This document shows positions 37,014 through 45,922 of a DNA stretch of 64,000 bases, one piece after another. Numbering within the stretch: the first letter of the stretch is position 1; each line of letters starts with the position of its first letter. The DNA is from Gammaproteobacteria bacterium (GTDB taxonomy: Bacteria; Pseudomonadota; Gammaproteobacteria; HK1). The stretch lies in NCBI GenBank assembly GCA_021773795.1, contig JAJFJT010000029.1:1-64000 (forward strand), written 5' to 3'. The position numbers were made by a program, and so were the translations under genes. The notes below the pieces were generated by a model. The model had not been told where the DNA came from and made no database searches. It saw nothing but the letters and a program-made list of their open reading frames with translations.

Positions 37014-40000
37014 CTAGATTCGGGGAATATCCTGCTGTTCCATGAGATAGGTTAGCCACAGGTTCGACAGTTTTTCCGGTACAGAATTCTGTCGCAAACG
37101 TCCATCCAGATGATTGAAATCCACCTCGTCCAATAATTGATCCTGGTTGAAGCAGGAGTAGACGAAGCTTTCCTGGCCGGTCTCCGGGTCCTCGTGGCGA
37201 CACATGCACTGGGCGCAGACTCCCTTCATCATGCACTGCATGGTGGAGTTAATGGAGCCGTAGGCGATGGGGGCATCGGCGTTGAGGTAGGGTTTAAGCA
37301 GGCCTCTACGCTCCACCTTTACCGCCCCCATCATGCGATGGGAGCCGATGGCGATGAGATGGTCCACCTCGCTTAACGGAATCTCCGCAGTTCCCAGTTT
37401 ACCCTCGGCATAGTGGATCATGGCCTGGATGATATTGCCGACAAAGGTCCGATCCTGGGGGCGGCGCGGGGTGATGGCTTCGTTGCCTGGCAGCGGGTCC
37501 ACGGCCCACACCACGACGTCCGAGGCTTCCTCCACTTCCTTCATTTTGAAGGTGTCTTGGGCGAGCCGATAGCCGGCAAAGTAGACGACTCGGTTGCCGG
37601 CATCACGCATGGCTTTACCGATGGAAAACAGCACCGCATTGCCCAGCCCGCCACCGGCCAGCAGGATGGTTTTGTCGCGGGGGATCTCTGTGGGCATGCC
37701 GGTGGGGCCCATGAGAATGATGCGCTCGCCCGGTTGCCAAGTAGCGCACAGTCGTGAGGAGCTGCCCATCTCCAGCACGATGACCGCCACCAGCCCTTTT
37801 TCACGGTCCACCCAGGCACCAGTGAGCGCCATGCCTTCGGAGGCGAGGCGGGTGCCCTCTACCGTGGTGGCCAGACTCTCCATGCTCTGAGCCCGGAAGA
37901 ACTGGCCGGGCTGGAATTTCTCGGCCTGCTGAGGGGCGTGCAGTACCACTTCGATGATGGTGGGGCTGAGCCGATTGACCTCCACCACGGTGGTGATAAG
38001 CCGATCATCGAGTTGGCCCTGGAAGTCGGTCAGGGCGTCGTCGCGCGCTGCTTGATCTGCGGCCTTCAGTGTCGCCGTTTCTGCGGTAAACAGGCGTGCG
38101 ATGTGCGGATAACCGTGCTTCGCGCTGGCCATGGCCTTGACCACATTACCCACATAGACCGGGTGGTTGTCACCAAAGTAGGAGATGTATTTGCCCGCCT
38201 CCTGATAGGAGGTGAAGGGGGCCGGGGAGGTGAATTTCGGTGGACCCGTACGCTCTGCCGGCACCAGGCGGAAACCGTCTTTGGTGCTATCGATATCGTG
38301 GCTACGATAGAACTTGCCATCTTGCTCGAAGGTGCCGGGATTTTCCCGCTGGTAAATGATGTTCGGTGAGGTGCCGGCGGCAACAAACAGGGCACGCAGG
38401 GGCACCGTGACATGTTTGCCTGTACCCACCAGTTTGTCGTCACAGTATTCGGTACGCTCGAAATTTACTGTGGATAAATGCCCATGTTCATCAGGCCCGG
38501 CTTCCACCGGGTTCATATAGGGGGCGATGGAGATTTGTTCCTCCAGGGCCTTCTGGATTTCCTCGTGATTCTGGCGATAGGAGGGGGCATCCTCTAGCGG
38601 CCGGCGATAGAACAGGGTGACACCACCCCAGCTGTTCACCAGCGGCGCAAAGTCGGGCACCCGTCCCTCGCTCTCGGCGAGTTCACGCTCGGCACGAATG
38701 GCACTGCCATGTTCGAGGAATTCATCGAGAATGCCGCAATCTTCCTCATCCATGCGCTCACGGATGGTGTCTTCACCGTAGCGGGCCGTGAGGATTTCGT
38801 GGCGATGGAGAATCTTTTCCACTTGCACCGGGTAATAGGCCATCAACTCAGTGGTGGTGTCGATGGCGGTGAGACCGCCGCCCACCACTCCGGCCGGCAG
38901 GCGCACCTGCAGGTTGGCGAGAGAGCTGTGCTTGGCCGCACCGGTCAGTTGCAGACCCATGAGAAAATCCGAGGCCTTGCGGATACCGCGGATGAGGTTG
39001 TTCTTGATGCGGATGACCGTGGGCTCGCCGGCACCGGAGGCGATGGCGATGTGATCGAAGCCGAGAGCCCAGGCATCCTCAATACTCAGGGTGCCACCAA
39101 AGCGCACGCCGCCATAGGCACGGAAGGCATTACGACGGGCGAGGGTCAGGTAGATGACCTTGAGGAAGTTTTTGTCCCAGCGCACGGTGATGCCATATTC
39201 AGCCACACCGCCGAAGCCCGCCATGATGCGGGTATCGAGATCGTCGTAGATGGCGCCGAAGTCGTGTAGCGGCGGCGGGTACTCGCCCGCTTTTCCAGTG
39301 AGTGATTCGGGTAGGGGCTCTATCTTCAGCCCATCGATACCCGTGACTGAAAAGCCCTCGTTAAGCAGGTAATGGGCCAGGGTGTAGCCTGCGGGGCCCA
39401 AGCCCACTACAAGGACGTTTTTGCCGTTGTAGGGCAGTGCCACGGGACGCTCAATATTGAGGGGGTTCCAGCGCGTCAGCAGGCTGTAGATCTCAAAGCC
39501 CCAGGGCATAAACAGCACATCGGTGAGCACATTGGTTTCGATCTGCGGAATATTCACCGCCTCCACTTTTTGGTAGATGCAGGCCTTCATGCAGTCGTTA
39601 CAGATACGGTGCCCGGTACCCGGCACCATGGGGTTATCGATAATAACCATCGCCAGCGCAGCAATATTGTCACCATGACGCTTGAGCAGATTGGCTTCAG
39701 AGATACGTTCGCCCAGCGGGCAGCCGGTGGTGGGGACATTTAGCGGATTACTGCGCGGGCTGCCGTCCTTATTGCGGATACCCTTGTTACAGGAGTCAGT
39801 ATCCCGTTCGTGGCAATAGATACAGCGATCCACCTCGTAGTGAACGGCACGGGAGTCATAGCGGTTATCGGTCAGTGCGAAGCCGTCACGGCTGCGATTA
39901 AGCGCCAGTGGGCCGGTGAGTATTGGGTAACCCCTGGACTCATCCCTATTCATTTCCACCAGGCTGGAGAAATTGGTGCGTCCCGGGCTCTTGAAGGCCG

Positions 40001-40745
40001 GCCAGCCTTTGACCGTTGCGCTGAGCTTGGTGTCGTGGCTGGCCGCATGGGTCCAGCGCATCAGGCATTCCATCAGACCTTCGATAAAGTCCCCGGATGC
40101 ATCGGCGGCGAGGGCGCTGGCAAAGGTTGCTGCTGCCTCGGTGTTTGCCGCCAGCGCCGTGCGAATGTCGTTGCAGTCCTGGTCCGGATTGCCGTCCCCG
40201 TATTCGCTGGGTTTGTTCTTGCCTATGCGCTCGTAATGTTTGGCCAGTGCCAACAGGCGGGAGCCGGCTACCATGGTGGCATCTTCCCGGTCCTTTTCCG
40301 GGTCAAGGTCCGGAAAGCCAGCCCGTAGCAGCAGGCCCATGTCCTGCTCTATTTTAGCCAGATCCCAGTCTGATACGTCGCGAGCCTTCTTGAAACGCTT
40401 GGCTGCACCAGCCACTACTCCGCGGCGAAAGCTCGCCTGGGATTCCAGTTCGCGTGTCGTTATTGCCCGACCGTTTTCCTGTTCATCCCCAACGTTGAAG
40501 AGCTTGGCGAGGAAATCCCCCAGGTGGGGGGCCACTGCAACCAGCAGTTCCGACACCTCTGGTGCCTCCATCTCCCCGCTCTTTGTACGGTAGTGGTTGA
40601 AGCGTGCAAAGAGCGCGTCGTCAGCTGATTTCAGTTTCGCATCGAAGTGCTGCAGCAACTCGGCGAGTGATTCCGGGTGGTAAAGATCTGCATAGCTGAA
40701 GCCGGGGATACCAAGTTCTAAATCAACGCGCACAGTATTATTCAT
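37014..40745 (-). CDS. NfnSL-like fused flavin/iron-sulfur oxidoreductase
   Basis: 1243 residues. Region 1-300 is helical with no domain I recognise. Cys308, 311, 319 and 342 form one iron-sulfur site (CIYCHERDTDSC ... GCPL); Cys382, 385 and 389 suggest another. A GltD-like FAD/NAD(P) module follows (VLVVGLGPAGYTLA at 444). The C-terminal third is a PyrK/NfnS-like reductase with LAGGGLGNAVLF and a [2Fe-2S] site at Cys1171, 1177, 1180 and 1198. NfnL is GltD-like and NfnS is PyrK-like, so this looks like a single-chain version of both halves. Electron bifurcation is possible but unproven. Confidence 0.75.
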   Translation of the reverse strand: MNNTVRVDLELGIPGFSYADLYHPESLAELLQHFDAKLKSADDALFARFNHYRTKSGEMEAPEVSELLVAVAPHLGDFLAKLFNVGDEQENGRAITTRELESQASFRRGVVAGAAKRFKKARDVSDWDLAKIEQDMGLLLRAGFPDLDPEKDREDATMVAGSRLLALAKHYERIGKNKPSEYGDGNPDQDCNDIRTALAANTEAAATFASALAADASGDFIEGLMECLMRWTHAASHDTKLSATVKGWPAFKSPGRTNFSSLVEMNRDESRGYPILTGPLALNRSRDGFALTDNRYDSRAVHYEVDRCIYCHERDTDSCNKGIRNKDGSPRSNPLNVPTTGCPLGERISEANLLKRHGDNIAALAMVIIDNPMVPGTGHRICNDCMKACIYQKVEAVNIPQIETNVLTDVLFMPWGFEIYSLLTRWNPLNIERPVALPYNGKNVLVVGLGPAGYTLAHYLLNEGFSVTGIDGLKIEPLPESLTGKAGEYPPPLHDFGAIYDDLDTRIMAGFGGVAEYGITVRWDKNFLKVIYLTLARRNAFRAYGGVRFGGTLSIEDAWALGFDHIAIASGAGEPTVIRIKNNLIRGIRKASDFLMGLQLTGAAKHSSLANLQVRLPAGVVGGGLTAIDTTTELMAYYPVQVEKILHRHEILTARYGEDTIRERMDEEDCGILDEFLEHGSAIRAERELAESEGRVPDFAPLVNSWGGVTLFYRRPLEDAPSYRQNHEEIQKALEEQISIAPYMNPVEAGPDEHGHLSTVNFERTEYCDDKLVGTGKHVTVPLRALFVAAGTSPNIIYQRENPGTFEQDGKFYRSHDIDSTKDGFRLVPAERTGPPKFTSPAPFTSYQEAGKYISYFGDNHPVYVGNVVKAMASAKHGYPHIARLFTAETATLKAADQAARDDALTDFQGQLDDRLITTVVEVNRLSPTIIEVVLHAPQQAEKFQPGQFFRAQSMESLATTVEGTRLASEGMALTGAWVDREKGLVAVIVLEMGSSSRLCATWQPGERIILMGPTGMPTEIPRDKTILLAGGGLGNAVLFSIGKAMRDAGNRVVYFAGYRLAQDTFKMKEVEEASDVVVWAVDPLPGNEAITPRRPQDRTFVGNIIQAMIHYAEGKLGTAEIPLSEVDHLIAIGSHRMMGAVKVERRGLLKPYLNADAPIAYGSINSTMQCMMKGVCAQCMCRHEDPETGQESFVYSCFNQDQLLDEVDFNHLDGRLRQNSVPEKLSNLWLTYLMEQQDIPRI

Positions 40746-40887
40746 GTTGGCTTGAACCCTTTTTTTGACTAGAGTTTTTGCTAATAGAGGGAGGATGGCA
40801 CGAGTTTCATCATATTCGATTCAAGAGTGGCTGGCGAATGCCGCTACAGGGGTACGGTCAACTGAATTCCGGGTAATTATTCGAATT

Positions 40888-42006
40888 ATGGGCACACACA
40901 TTTTCCGATTTCCTGCCGCTCTCTGGTTGCGGGCATTGCTCTTGGTCGTGGGCGCGGTTCTAGCGTCCGTGGTCTGGGCCCAGGGAAGCCACGACCCGGA
41001 CCCGAGCACCGGAAGCTTGCGTCTTGAACAGGTGATTTCCCCGGGGTTTTCCGGAGCCCTTGCGGATCAGGGTGGGGATGCCTACCCGCCCTTTGTTTTG
41101 GGGGTACTGGATCTTGAGCGTCGGCGGGATATTGGCCGTGAAGGGGGGCGTCAACTTGCCGTTGAAGGGGAAGTGCTGAACCAGCAGATTGTCGATCGAG
41201 AGGCCTATATGGCGGCGCTCAAGGATCTCGCGCTCAAACAAGAGGTGGTGATACAGGTGCTGAAGTCACGTCTGCAACAGCGTGATGGCAGTCCACGGGC
41301 GCAACGGCGTGTTGCCTCTGAAAGTACTACTGCAGAGACGGCCCCGGAACAATATATGCTCCAAATATCCGCCCTGCTAGTGGTCGCTTTGTTGCTGACC
41401 CTTGGGCTTTATCTTCGCTCGCGTTTCGCGGAGCGACGACTGATAGCCGCTGCCCTGCGTGGAGAAGCAGAGCGGCGGCACGGGGAGGCTGAACGGCGGC
41501 ATGCTGAAGCGAAGCGGGCTGCCAGTACCCATCCTGTCTCCGGAGAGGATGTTTCAGCAGCGCCTGTTGACGTCCCGGAGGAAGTGGCTCTGCAACAAAT
41601 TGAAGCTGCTGTCAAAGTGGCACAGACGCCCCAGGTTTTAGATGTTGCCCAGCAGCTTCGGGAGATCGATACCCTGCTTGCCTATGAAGATTATGAGGGA
41701 GCTGGAAAGCGGCTGCTGGAGTTGATAGATACCTACCCGGAGAATCCCGAATTTCGTCTGCGCCTGTTACATTTGCAATCGGTACAGGGGGATACAGAAG
41801 CTTCTGCGGCCGAGTCGGAGATTCTGGCGACGATGATGGACGGCCCGCTCTCGGATACCTTGCGTCGGGTGCGCAGTGTTGGCCACGACATGTTGCCGGA
41901 ACATCCCTTGTTCAGTGCGGACTCGAAAGGAGGGCCTGCAGAGGAAAGCGAGGATCTTCAAAAAACCCAAGTCCTGAACCTCACACCGAAAGATGGCAAA
42001 GACTAA
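40888..42006 (+). CDS. FimV-like membrane protein, short form
   Basis: 372 residues from ATG 40888, just before the signal peptide (FRFPAALWLRALLLVVGAVL, cut near VWAQG). A second membrane helix lies near residue 160 (LQISALLVVALLLTLGLYL). It is followed by a charged repeat of EAERRHGEAERRHAEAKR and a C-terminal TPR-like segment LAYEDYEGAGKRLLELIDTYPENPEF, which resembles the end of FimV. It lacks the LysM and long acidic region of full FimV. Role in polar assembly or twitching is only suggested by this similarity. Confidence 0.55.
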   Translation: MGTHIFRFPAALWLRALLLVVGAVLASVVWAQGSHDPDPSTGSLRLEQVISPGFSGALADQGGDAYPPFVLGVLDLERRRDIGREGGRQLAVEGEVLNQQIVDREAYMAALKDLALKQEVVIQVLKSRLQQRDGSPRAQRRVASESTTAETAPEQYMLQISALLVVALLLTLGLYLRSRFAERRLIAAALRGEAERRHGEAERRHAEAKRAASTHPVSGEDVSAAPVDVPEEVALQQIEAAVKVAQTPQVLDVAQQLREIDTLLAYEDYEGAGKRLLELIDTYPENPEFRLRLLHLQSVQGDTEASAAESEILATMMDGPLSDTLRRVRSVGHDMLPEHPLFSADSKGGPAEESEDLQKTQVLNLTPKDGKD

Positions 42007-42009
42007 CCC

Positions 42010-42495
42010 CTAGCCAGCACTAACCTCCTCAATTTCCCGACAGGCCTCCAGCACTTCGGCCACGTGGCCTGCCACTTTTACCTTGCGCCACTCGTGGCAC
42101 AGTACGCCGGCGGCATCGATGAGGAAGGTACTGCGTTCTATGCCCATGTATTCCCGGCCATAGAGCTTTTTCAGCTTGATGACATCGAATAGGCGGCAGG
42201 CTGTCTCGTCTTCATCCGAGAGTAATTCAAAGTTGAATTCCTGTTTGGCCTTAAAGTTCTCGTGGCGGCGCATGCTATCCCGTGAAATTCCAAAAATCAG
42301 CGCCCCGGCGGAGGCGAAATCTTCTGCGGCATCACGAAAATCCTGCCCTTCGCGGGTACAACCCGGGGTGCTGTCTTTTGGATAGAAATACAACACCAGT
42401 TTTTTTCCACGCTGCTCTGAAAGTTTAAAGGTGCCGCCACCCGTGGTGGGAAGACTGAAGTCGGATAGTTTTTTGCCAAGTTTTACTTTGCTCAT
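42010..42495 (-). CDS. bcp: Thioredoxin-dependent thiol peroxidase Bcp
   Basis: 161 residues. Peroxidatic Cys in DSTPGCTREGQDFRD, preceded by LVLYFYPKD. It belongs to the BCP/PrxQ group that reduces hydroperoxides with thioredoxin. The second typical Cys five residues on is not present in this loop, suggesting a one-Cys form or a resolving Cys elsewhere (a Cys lies in ETACRLFD). It converges on the FimV-like gene with a 3-nt gap. Confidence 0.92.
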   Translation of the reverse strand: MSKVKLGKKLSDFSLPTTGGGTFKLSEQRGKKLVLYFYPKDSTPGCTREGQDFRDAAEDFASAGALIFGISRDSMRRHENFKAKQEFNFELLSDEDETACRLFDVIKLKKLYGREYMGIERSTFLIDAAGVLCHEWRKVKVAGHVAEVLEACREIEEVSAG

Positions 42496-42561
42496 GGGGC
42501 CTCCGGAGGGTCGCCTCAGTGGGTATCGTATGATGAGAAGTATTCCTGTTATCTTCTTTAA

Positions 42562-42721
42562 GGAAGTTCCGATCTATTCATGAACTCGTATCTTGCGCCC
42601 AAAATGCCCGGATTTTTTGTCGCTGCTCTTCGCAATAGACTGACTATTACGTGCGGTCAGCATCTCAAATCCGAACATTTTGAATCGTAATCTACTTCGC
42701 CCAGAATAAATCAGAGCTTCC
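42562..42721. mobile_element. Miniature element, family B copy 2
   Basis: 160 bp, exactly as long as the copy at 28073-28232 and highly similar along its whole length and in the same orientation. Ends GGAAGTTCCGATCTATTC and GAATAAATCAGAGCTTCC. Flanks are TTAA and CTAA, which both fit YTAR but differ by one base. It lies 86 nt upstream of the MBL/CNBD gene and may affect its promoter. Confidence 0.82.
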
Positions 42722-42807
42722 CTAAGTTGTCCTGGAACAGCCATAGCCATATATTTGAGGCAGCGGGTTCCAGATGTAACCCCGATATTTTGGCATAGGG
42801 AGGCGCA

Positions 42808-45000
42808 ATGTCCGAGTTGGAACTGACAAGTCCTATGGATGGTTGCAAGGCAGTGGCGGTGCAAGACCGCACAGTGCTGTTTGGCCAGCCTCCGGAGGTG
42901 CTCAAAGCCCTGATTAAATCGGGGGCCAGCCCACTGGATGCCATGGTATTGCCGGATGTGCGTGAGCGTTCCGGCGCGCTGCTCAATAATCTGGAATTTC
43001 CCCTTTATTATTTCCTGTTTATGACCGATGGCTTGAAACATGGCCGTCGTCTAAAGCTCATCGGTGAACCCGAGCACTTGGCCCATGCCATGGAACAGCT
43101 GCGCCTGACCCTGCTGGGCCCACACCGTGAGGAGTTGGAGGCTTGGGATACGGATCCAAAGCTCCGTGAGGAATGGCTCAATGCGGGTGAATTTTTTGCC
43201 CTAAAGGACGATCAGGGGGCGGTGCGTCCGGTAGAGCATTTTATCGAACCGATTCCGTTTCACGACAATCGGGTCGAACTGGACGGTTACCACATTGAGC
43301 GTCTGGGGACAGATCGCTTCGTATTAGGTGCGGACGCAGGAAGTGTGGAAATCGACCTGAATGAGGTTGGGCAAATTACTCCGCCCTACGAGGTTTATGC
43401 CGACAATCTTCCGGGGCCGTTGTGCAAGTTTGGCATTGATGTATTGGGCGGGGCCTCGGGCTTCACCCCCGAAGAGGCGTCTACTGGTCTGGTGCTTTGT
43501 TTCAATGGCTGGTACGTCCTTATCGACTCCATCCCCTTCGCGGATTGGCATCTGCGGGCACGGGGGATTTCGAGAAACCAGATTCGTGCTTTATTTCTCA
43601 CGCATATCCACGATGACCATTGCAGCATGCTTCCACTAATGCAGATGTCACACCGGATTGAGGTGATCACCACCCGTGCGATCTACGAGATGGCGATGCA
43701 AAAGCTCGCCCTGGGGCTGGGCTGGACGGCGGCTGCGGTGAAGGAACATTTCCGCTTTTTGGAGATTACCCCCGGCCGTCCTTTTGGCTATTACGGCCTC
43801 AACATTGATGCGCATTGTGCCGTCCACAGCGTGCCGACCATCGGGGCGGTTTTTTCTGCCTCACGAGAAGGGCAAAAGCACCAGATCTGTGTAGTAGGGG
43901 ACAACCAGAGCTTTGCCGAGATCGAGCAGATGAGCACTCAGCAATTGATTCGGCCAGACACCGAGGCCTATCTCAAGCATCTCTACCGCGCACCCTTTGA
44001 CATGCTGGTAGCTGACGGGGGGATGGGTCTTATCCATGGTGATCCGGCGGATGCGCTCCAATCCGAGGCTGAGCGCGTGGTTTTTGTGCATGTGGACCGT
44101 CTGCCAAACCGTTATAACGCTACCTTCTCACTGGCCAGTTCGGGCAAACGCTATACCATTCTCGAAGGTGGCAATGATCTCTACACCATGCGCGCCATTG
44201 AGTTGCTCATGGAGAACTTTGGTGAGGCACTTTCCGGGCGCTGGTTGAGTAGCCTGTTTGCCGATACCGATATTCGCCACTTCAATACCGATGATGTGAT
44301 TCTCAAACAGGGTTGGGAGACCCGCGGTAATGTGCTGCTCATACTCACCGGCCATTGCCGGGTAATTCACCATGACGGCGAGCAGCTGCGCCTATTGGCA
44401 ACCCGCGAGGCCGGCGAGTTTGTGGGTGAAATGGCGGTGGTAACCGGCAGCGAAAAACGTAATGCCAGTGTGGTAGCGGCGACTCCGGTAACGGTCTGTG
44501 AATTTCGTGAGGATTCTTTTGGGATCTTCATTGAAAAGCGTGGTCTCAAGGAAGCGTTGCTGGCGCAGTGGGGCCTGCGTGAGACTATCTCCGTGCTGCC
44601 ACAGTTCGCCGGGCTCAGTACCACGGTGATTGATGCCCTGTCCGCTATCGTAGAGCGGCGCAGTCTTGAGCCGGGGCAGACTATGAGACTGGACGATGCT
44701 GGCGGTTGGTGGGCGATTATCTCCGCTGGTAGAGCGATCGATGTGGCCAGCGGTGAATTACTTGGCGTGGGTGACGAGGCAGGCTTTATGCCGCATGCAC
44801 CGCAAGGATCTTTGCGTCTTAAGGCAAAGGAAAAATGTATCGTACTTGGAATATCGGCGATGGTCCTGCGTGACCTGCTTGCAGAGAGTCCGCAGTTTAA
44901 TTTCAGCTTGCGGCAATATCGTGAAGGTCTGCACCCAGGGCGCCAACCTTGGAGTCTGACGCTCCATACACTGGCGGATGGTGCTGGCTCTGGTGCCTAG
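42808..45000 (+). CDS. Metallo-beta-lactamase fold plus cyclic-nucleotide-binding domain protein
   Basis: 730 residues; GGGAGG precedes the ATG. A family-specific N-terminal part (1-200) contains LLNNLEFPLYYFLFM. The MBL domain has the metal motif HIHDDH at 266-271, His340 and Asp365 (VVGDNQ). A cNMP-binding domain follows (about 480-590) with the phosphate-binding-cassette pattern GEFVGEMAVVTGSEKRNASV. A second, weaker CNBD-like segment ends the protein. It may be a nucleotide-gated phosphodiesterase or hydrolase; the substrate is unknown. Confidence 0.75.
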   Translation: MSELELTSPMDGCKAVAVQDRTVLFGQPPEVLKALIKSGASPLDAMVLPDVRERSGALLNNLEFPLYYFLFMTDGLKHGRRLKLIGEPEHLAHAMEQLRLTLLGPHREELEAWDTDPKLREEWLNAGEFFALKDDQGAVRPVEHFIEPIPFHDNRVELDGYHIERLGTDRFVLGADAGSVEIDLNEVGQITPPYEVYADNLPGPLCKFGIDVLGGASGFTPEEASTGLVLCFNGWYVLIDSIPFADWHLRARGISRNQIRALFLTHIHDDHCSMLPLMQMSHRIEVITTRAIYEMAMQKLALGLGWTAAAVKEHFRFLEITPGRPFGYYGLNIDAHCAVHSVPTIGAVFSASREGQKHQICVVGDNQSFAEIEQMSTQQLIRPDTEAYLKHLYRAPFDMLVADGGMGLIHGDPADALQSEAERVVFVHVDRLPNRYNATFSLASSGKRYTILEGGNDLYTMRAIELLMENFGEALSGRWLSSLFADTDIRHFNTDDVILKQGWETRGNVLLILTGHCRVIHHDGEQLRLLATREAGEFVGEMAVVTGSEKRNASVVAATPVTVCEFREDSFGIFIEKRGLKEALLAQWGLRETISVLPQFAGLSTTVIDALSAIVERRSLEPGQTMRLDDAGGWWAIISAGRAIDVASGELLGVGDEAGFMPHAPQGSLRLKAKEKCIVLGISAMVLRDLLAESPQFNFSLRQYREGLHPGRQPWSLTLHTLADGAGSGA

Positions 45001-45037
45001 TCCAGATACCCCTACATGTCCCAAGGTGATTGCATAA

Positions 45038-45060
45038 AAGGTTGACATGGTATATACCTT
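45038..45060. promoter_or_regulatory. Candidate NsrR-type operator upstream of the oxidase-like cluster
   Basis: AAGGT (45038-45042) and ACCTT (45056-45060) bound a 23-bp imperfect palindrome with GGTATATACC inside. The outer five pairs are perfect; the inner ones are mixed. Rrf2/NsrR sites share this 11-1-11 layout and AAG...CTT ends. It lies about 130 nt before the first gene and overlaps possible promoter elements (TTGCAT-17-TATACC). Assignment to NsrR is inference. Confidence 0.4.
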
Positions 45061-45191
45061 GAAGCTGGCATAATAAAAATAAAAGTGCACAGAGTAGTTG
45101 AGTAAGCAGTTTTCCCCTGATAGTCATTTGAGTCCGGACGCAAGTCCCGGCGCTGTCAGCGGCGGTTCATAACGCAACGGGAGGAGACCGC

Positions 45192-45368
45192 ATGACCGAG
45201 TCCACGCAAGAACAGCCCACGAGTGGTGACGGGGAAGAGCCCATTCCCTTCATGCAGCGGCTACTCGATAATCCCTTTGCTCTGCTGGCGCTGGGAGTTG
45301 CTGTACCCACCATTTTCTATCTCGTCTGGGGAATTATGGAAATTGTCCAGATTCCCGTCGCCAAATAG
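45192..45368 (+). CDS. Small single-helix protein of the heme-copper cluster
   Basis: 58 residues: a polar acidic N-terminus (MTESTQEQPTSGDGEEPIPF), then one membrane helix LLALGVAVPTIFYLVWGIME. A good GGGAGGAG box precedes the ATG. It lies 11 nt before the CuA subunit gene. Ba3-type oxidases have a small subunit IIa with one helix, so an accessory subunit is likely, though I cannot show homology. Confidence 0.65.
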   Translation: MTESTQEQPTSGDGEEPIPFMQRLLDNPFALLALGVAVPTIFYLVWGIMEIVQIPVAK

Positions 45369-45379
45369 GAGGTACCGTT

Positions 45380-45913
45380 ATGGCCATTAGTCCTCCAAGC
45401 AATCGTCTGTGGTGGAAGGAACCCATCGCCAAGGTAGAACTTATCTGGATCCTCATCGCCTTCGTCTGGGGCTTGGTGATGTTCTTCATGATGATCTACT
45501 GGCACGGAGCGGGAAATCAAAACCTCTCCAACGAAGCCTATAAGATTACACCTGAGGCCTTCGCCGAGAAGGCTCAGGCCATGACGGCAAAATATACCGT
45601 GCGTGAGGAGGCCGGATTTCCGGTGGTGAGTCCGCCGCCAGGCAGTGACGTCTATCTCATCGCAAGGCTCTGGCAGTGGTGGCCGATCCTGGAACTGAAA
45701 AAGGATCAAAGCTATCGCTTCCACCTTTCCTCCCTGGACTGGCAGCATGGTTTTTCACTCCAACCCACTAATATGAATCTGCAGGTCCACCCAGGCTACG
45801 AACTGGTTACCTCGATGACCCCGAATGCAGCCGGGGAATTCAGCGTGGTCTGTAATGAATTCTGCGGGATCGGCCACCACACCATGGTTGGCAAGATCTA
45901 CGTCAAGGAATAG
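45380..45913 (+). CDS. CuA-containing subunit II of a heme-copper reductase
   Basis: 177 residues, short as in ba3-type enzymes. One N-terminal membrane helix (VELIWILIAFVWGLVMFFMM) anchors a cupredoxin domain. The CuA ligands are all present: His123 (WQHGF), Cys158, Glu160, Cys162, His166 and Met169 in CNEFCGIGHHTM. It takes electrons from a soluble donor such as cytochrome c. AGGAGG precedes the start. If the cluster is an sNOR, this corresponds to NorS. Confidence 0.93.
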   Translation: MAISPPSNRLWWKEPIAKVELIWILIAFVWGLVMFFMMIYWHGAGNQNLSNEAYKITPEAFAEKAQAMTAKYTVREEAGFPVVSPPPGSDVYLIARLWQWWPILELKKDQSYRFHLSSLDWQHGFSLQPTNMNLQVHPGYELVTSMTPNAAGEFSVVCNEFCGIGHHTMVGKIYVKE

Positions 45914-45922
45914 GAGCAGTCG

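Noticed and set aside
39810-40328. 172-codon plus-strand open frame
   Set aside because: Antisense to the 1243-residue flavoprotein gene, which carries clear cofactor motifs.
42555-42730. Possible small regulatory RNA or riboswitch upstream of the MBL/CNBD gene
   Set aside because: A second 160-bp copy at 28073 and a deleted copy with target duplication show that it is a mobile element rather than a gene-specific leader.
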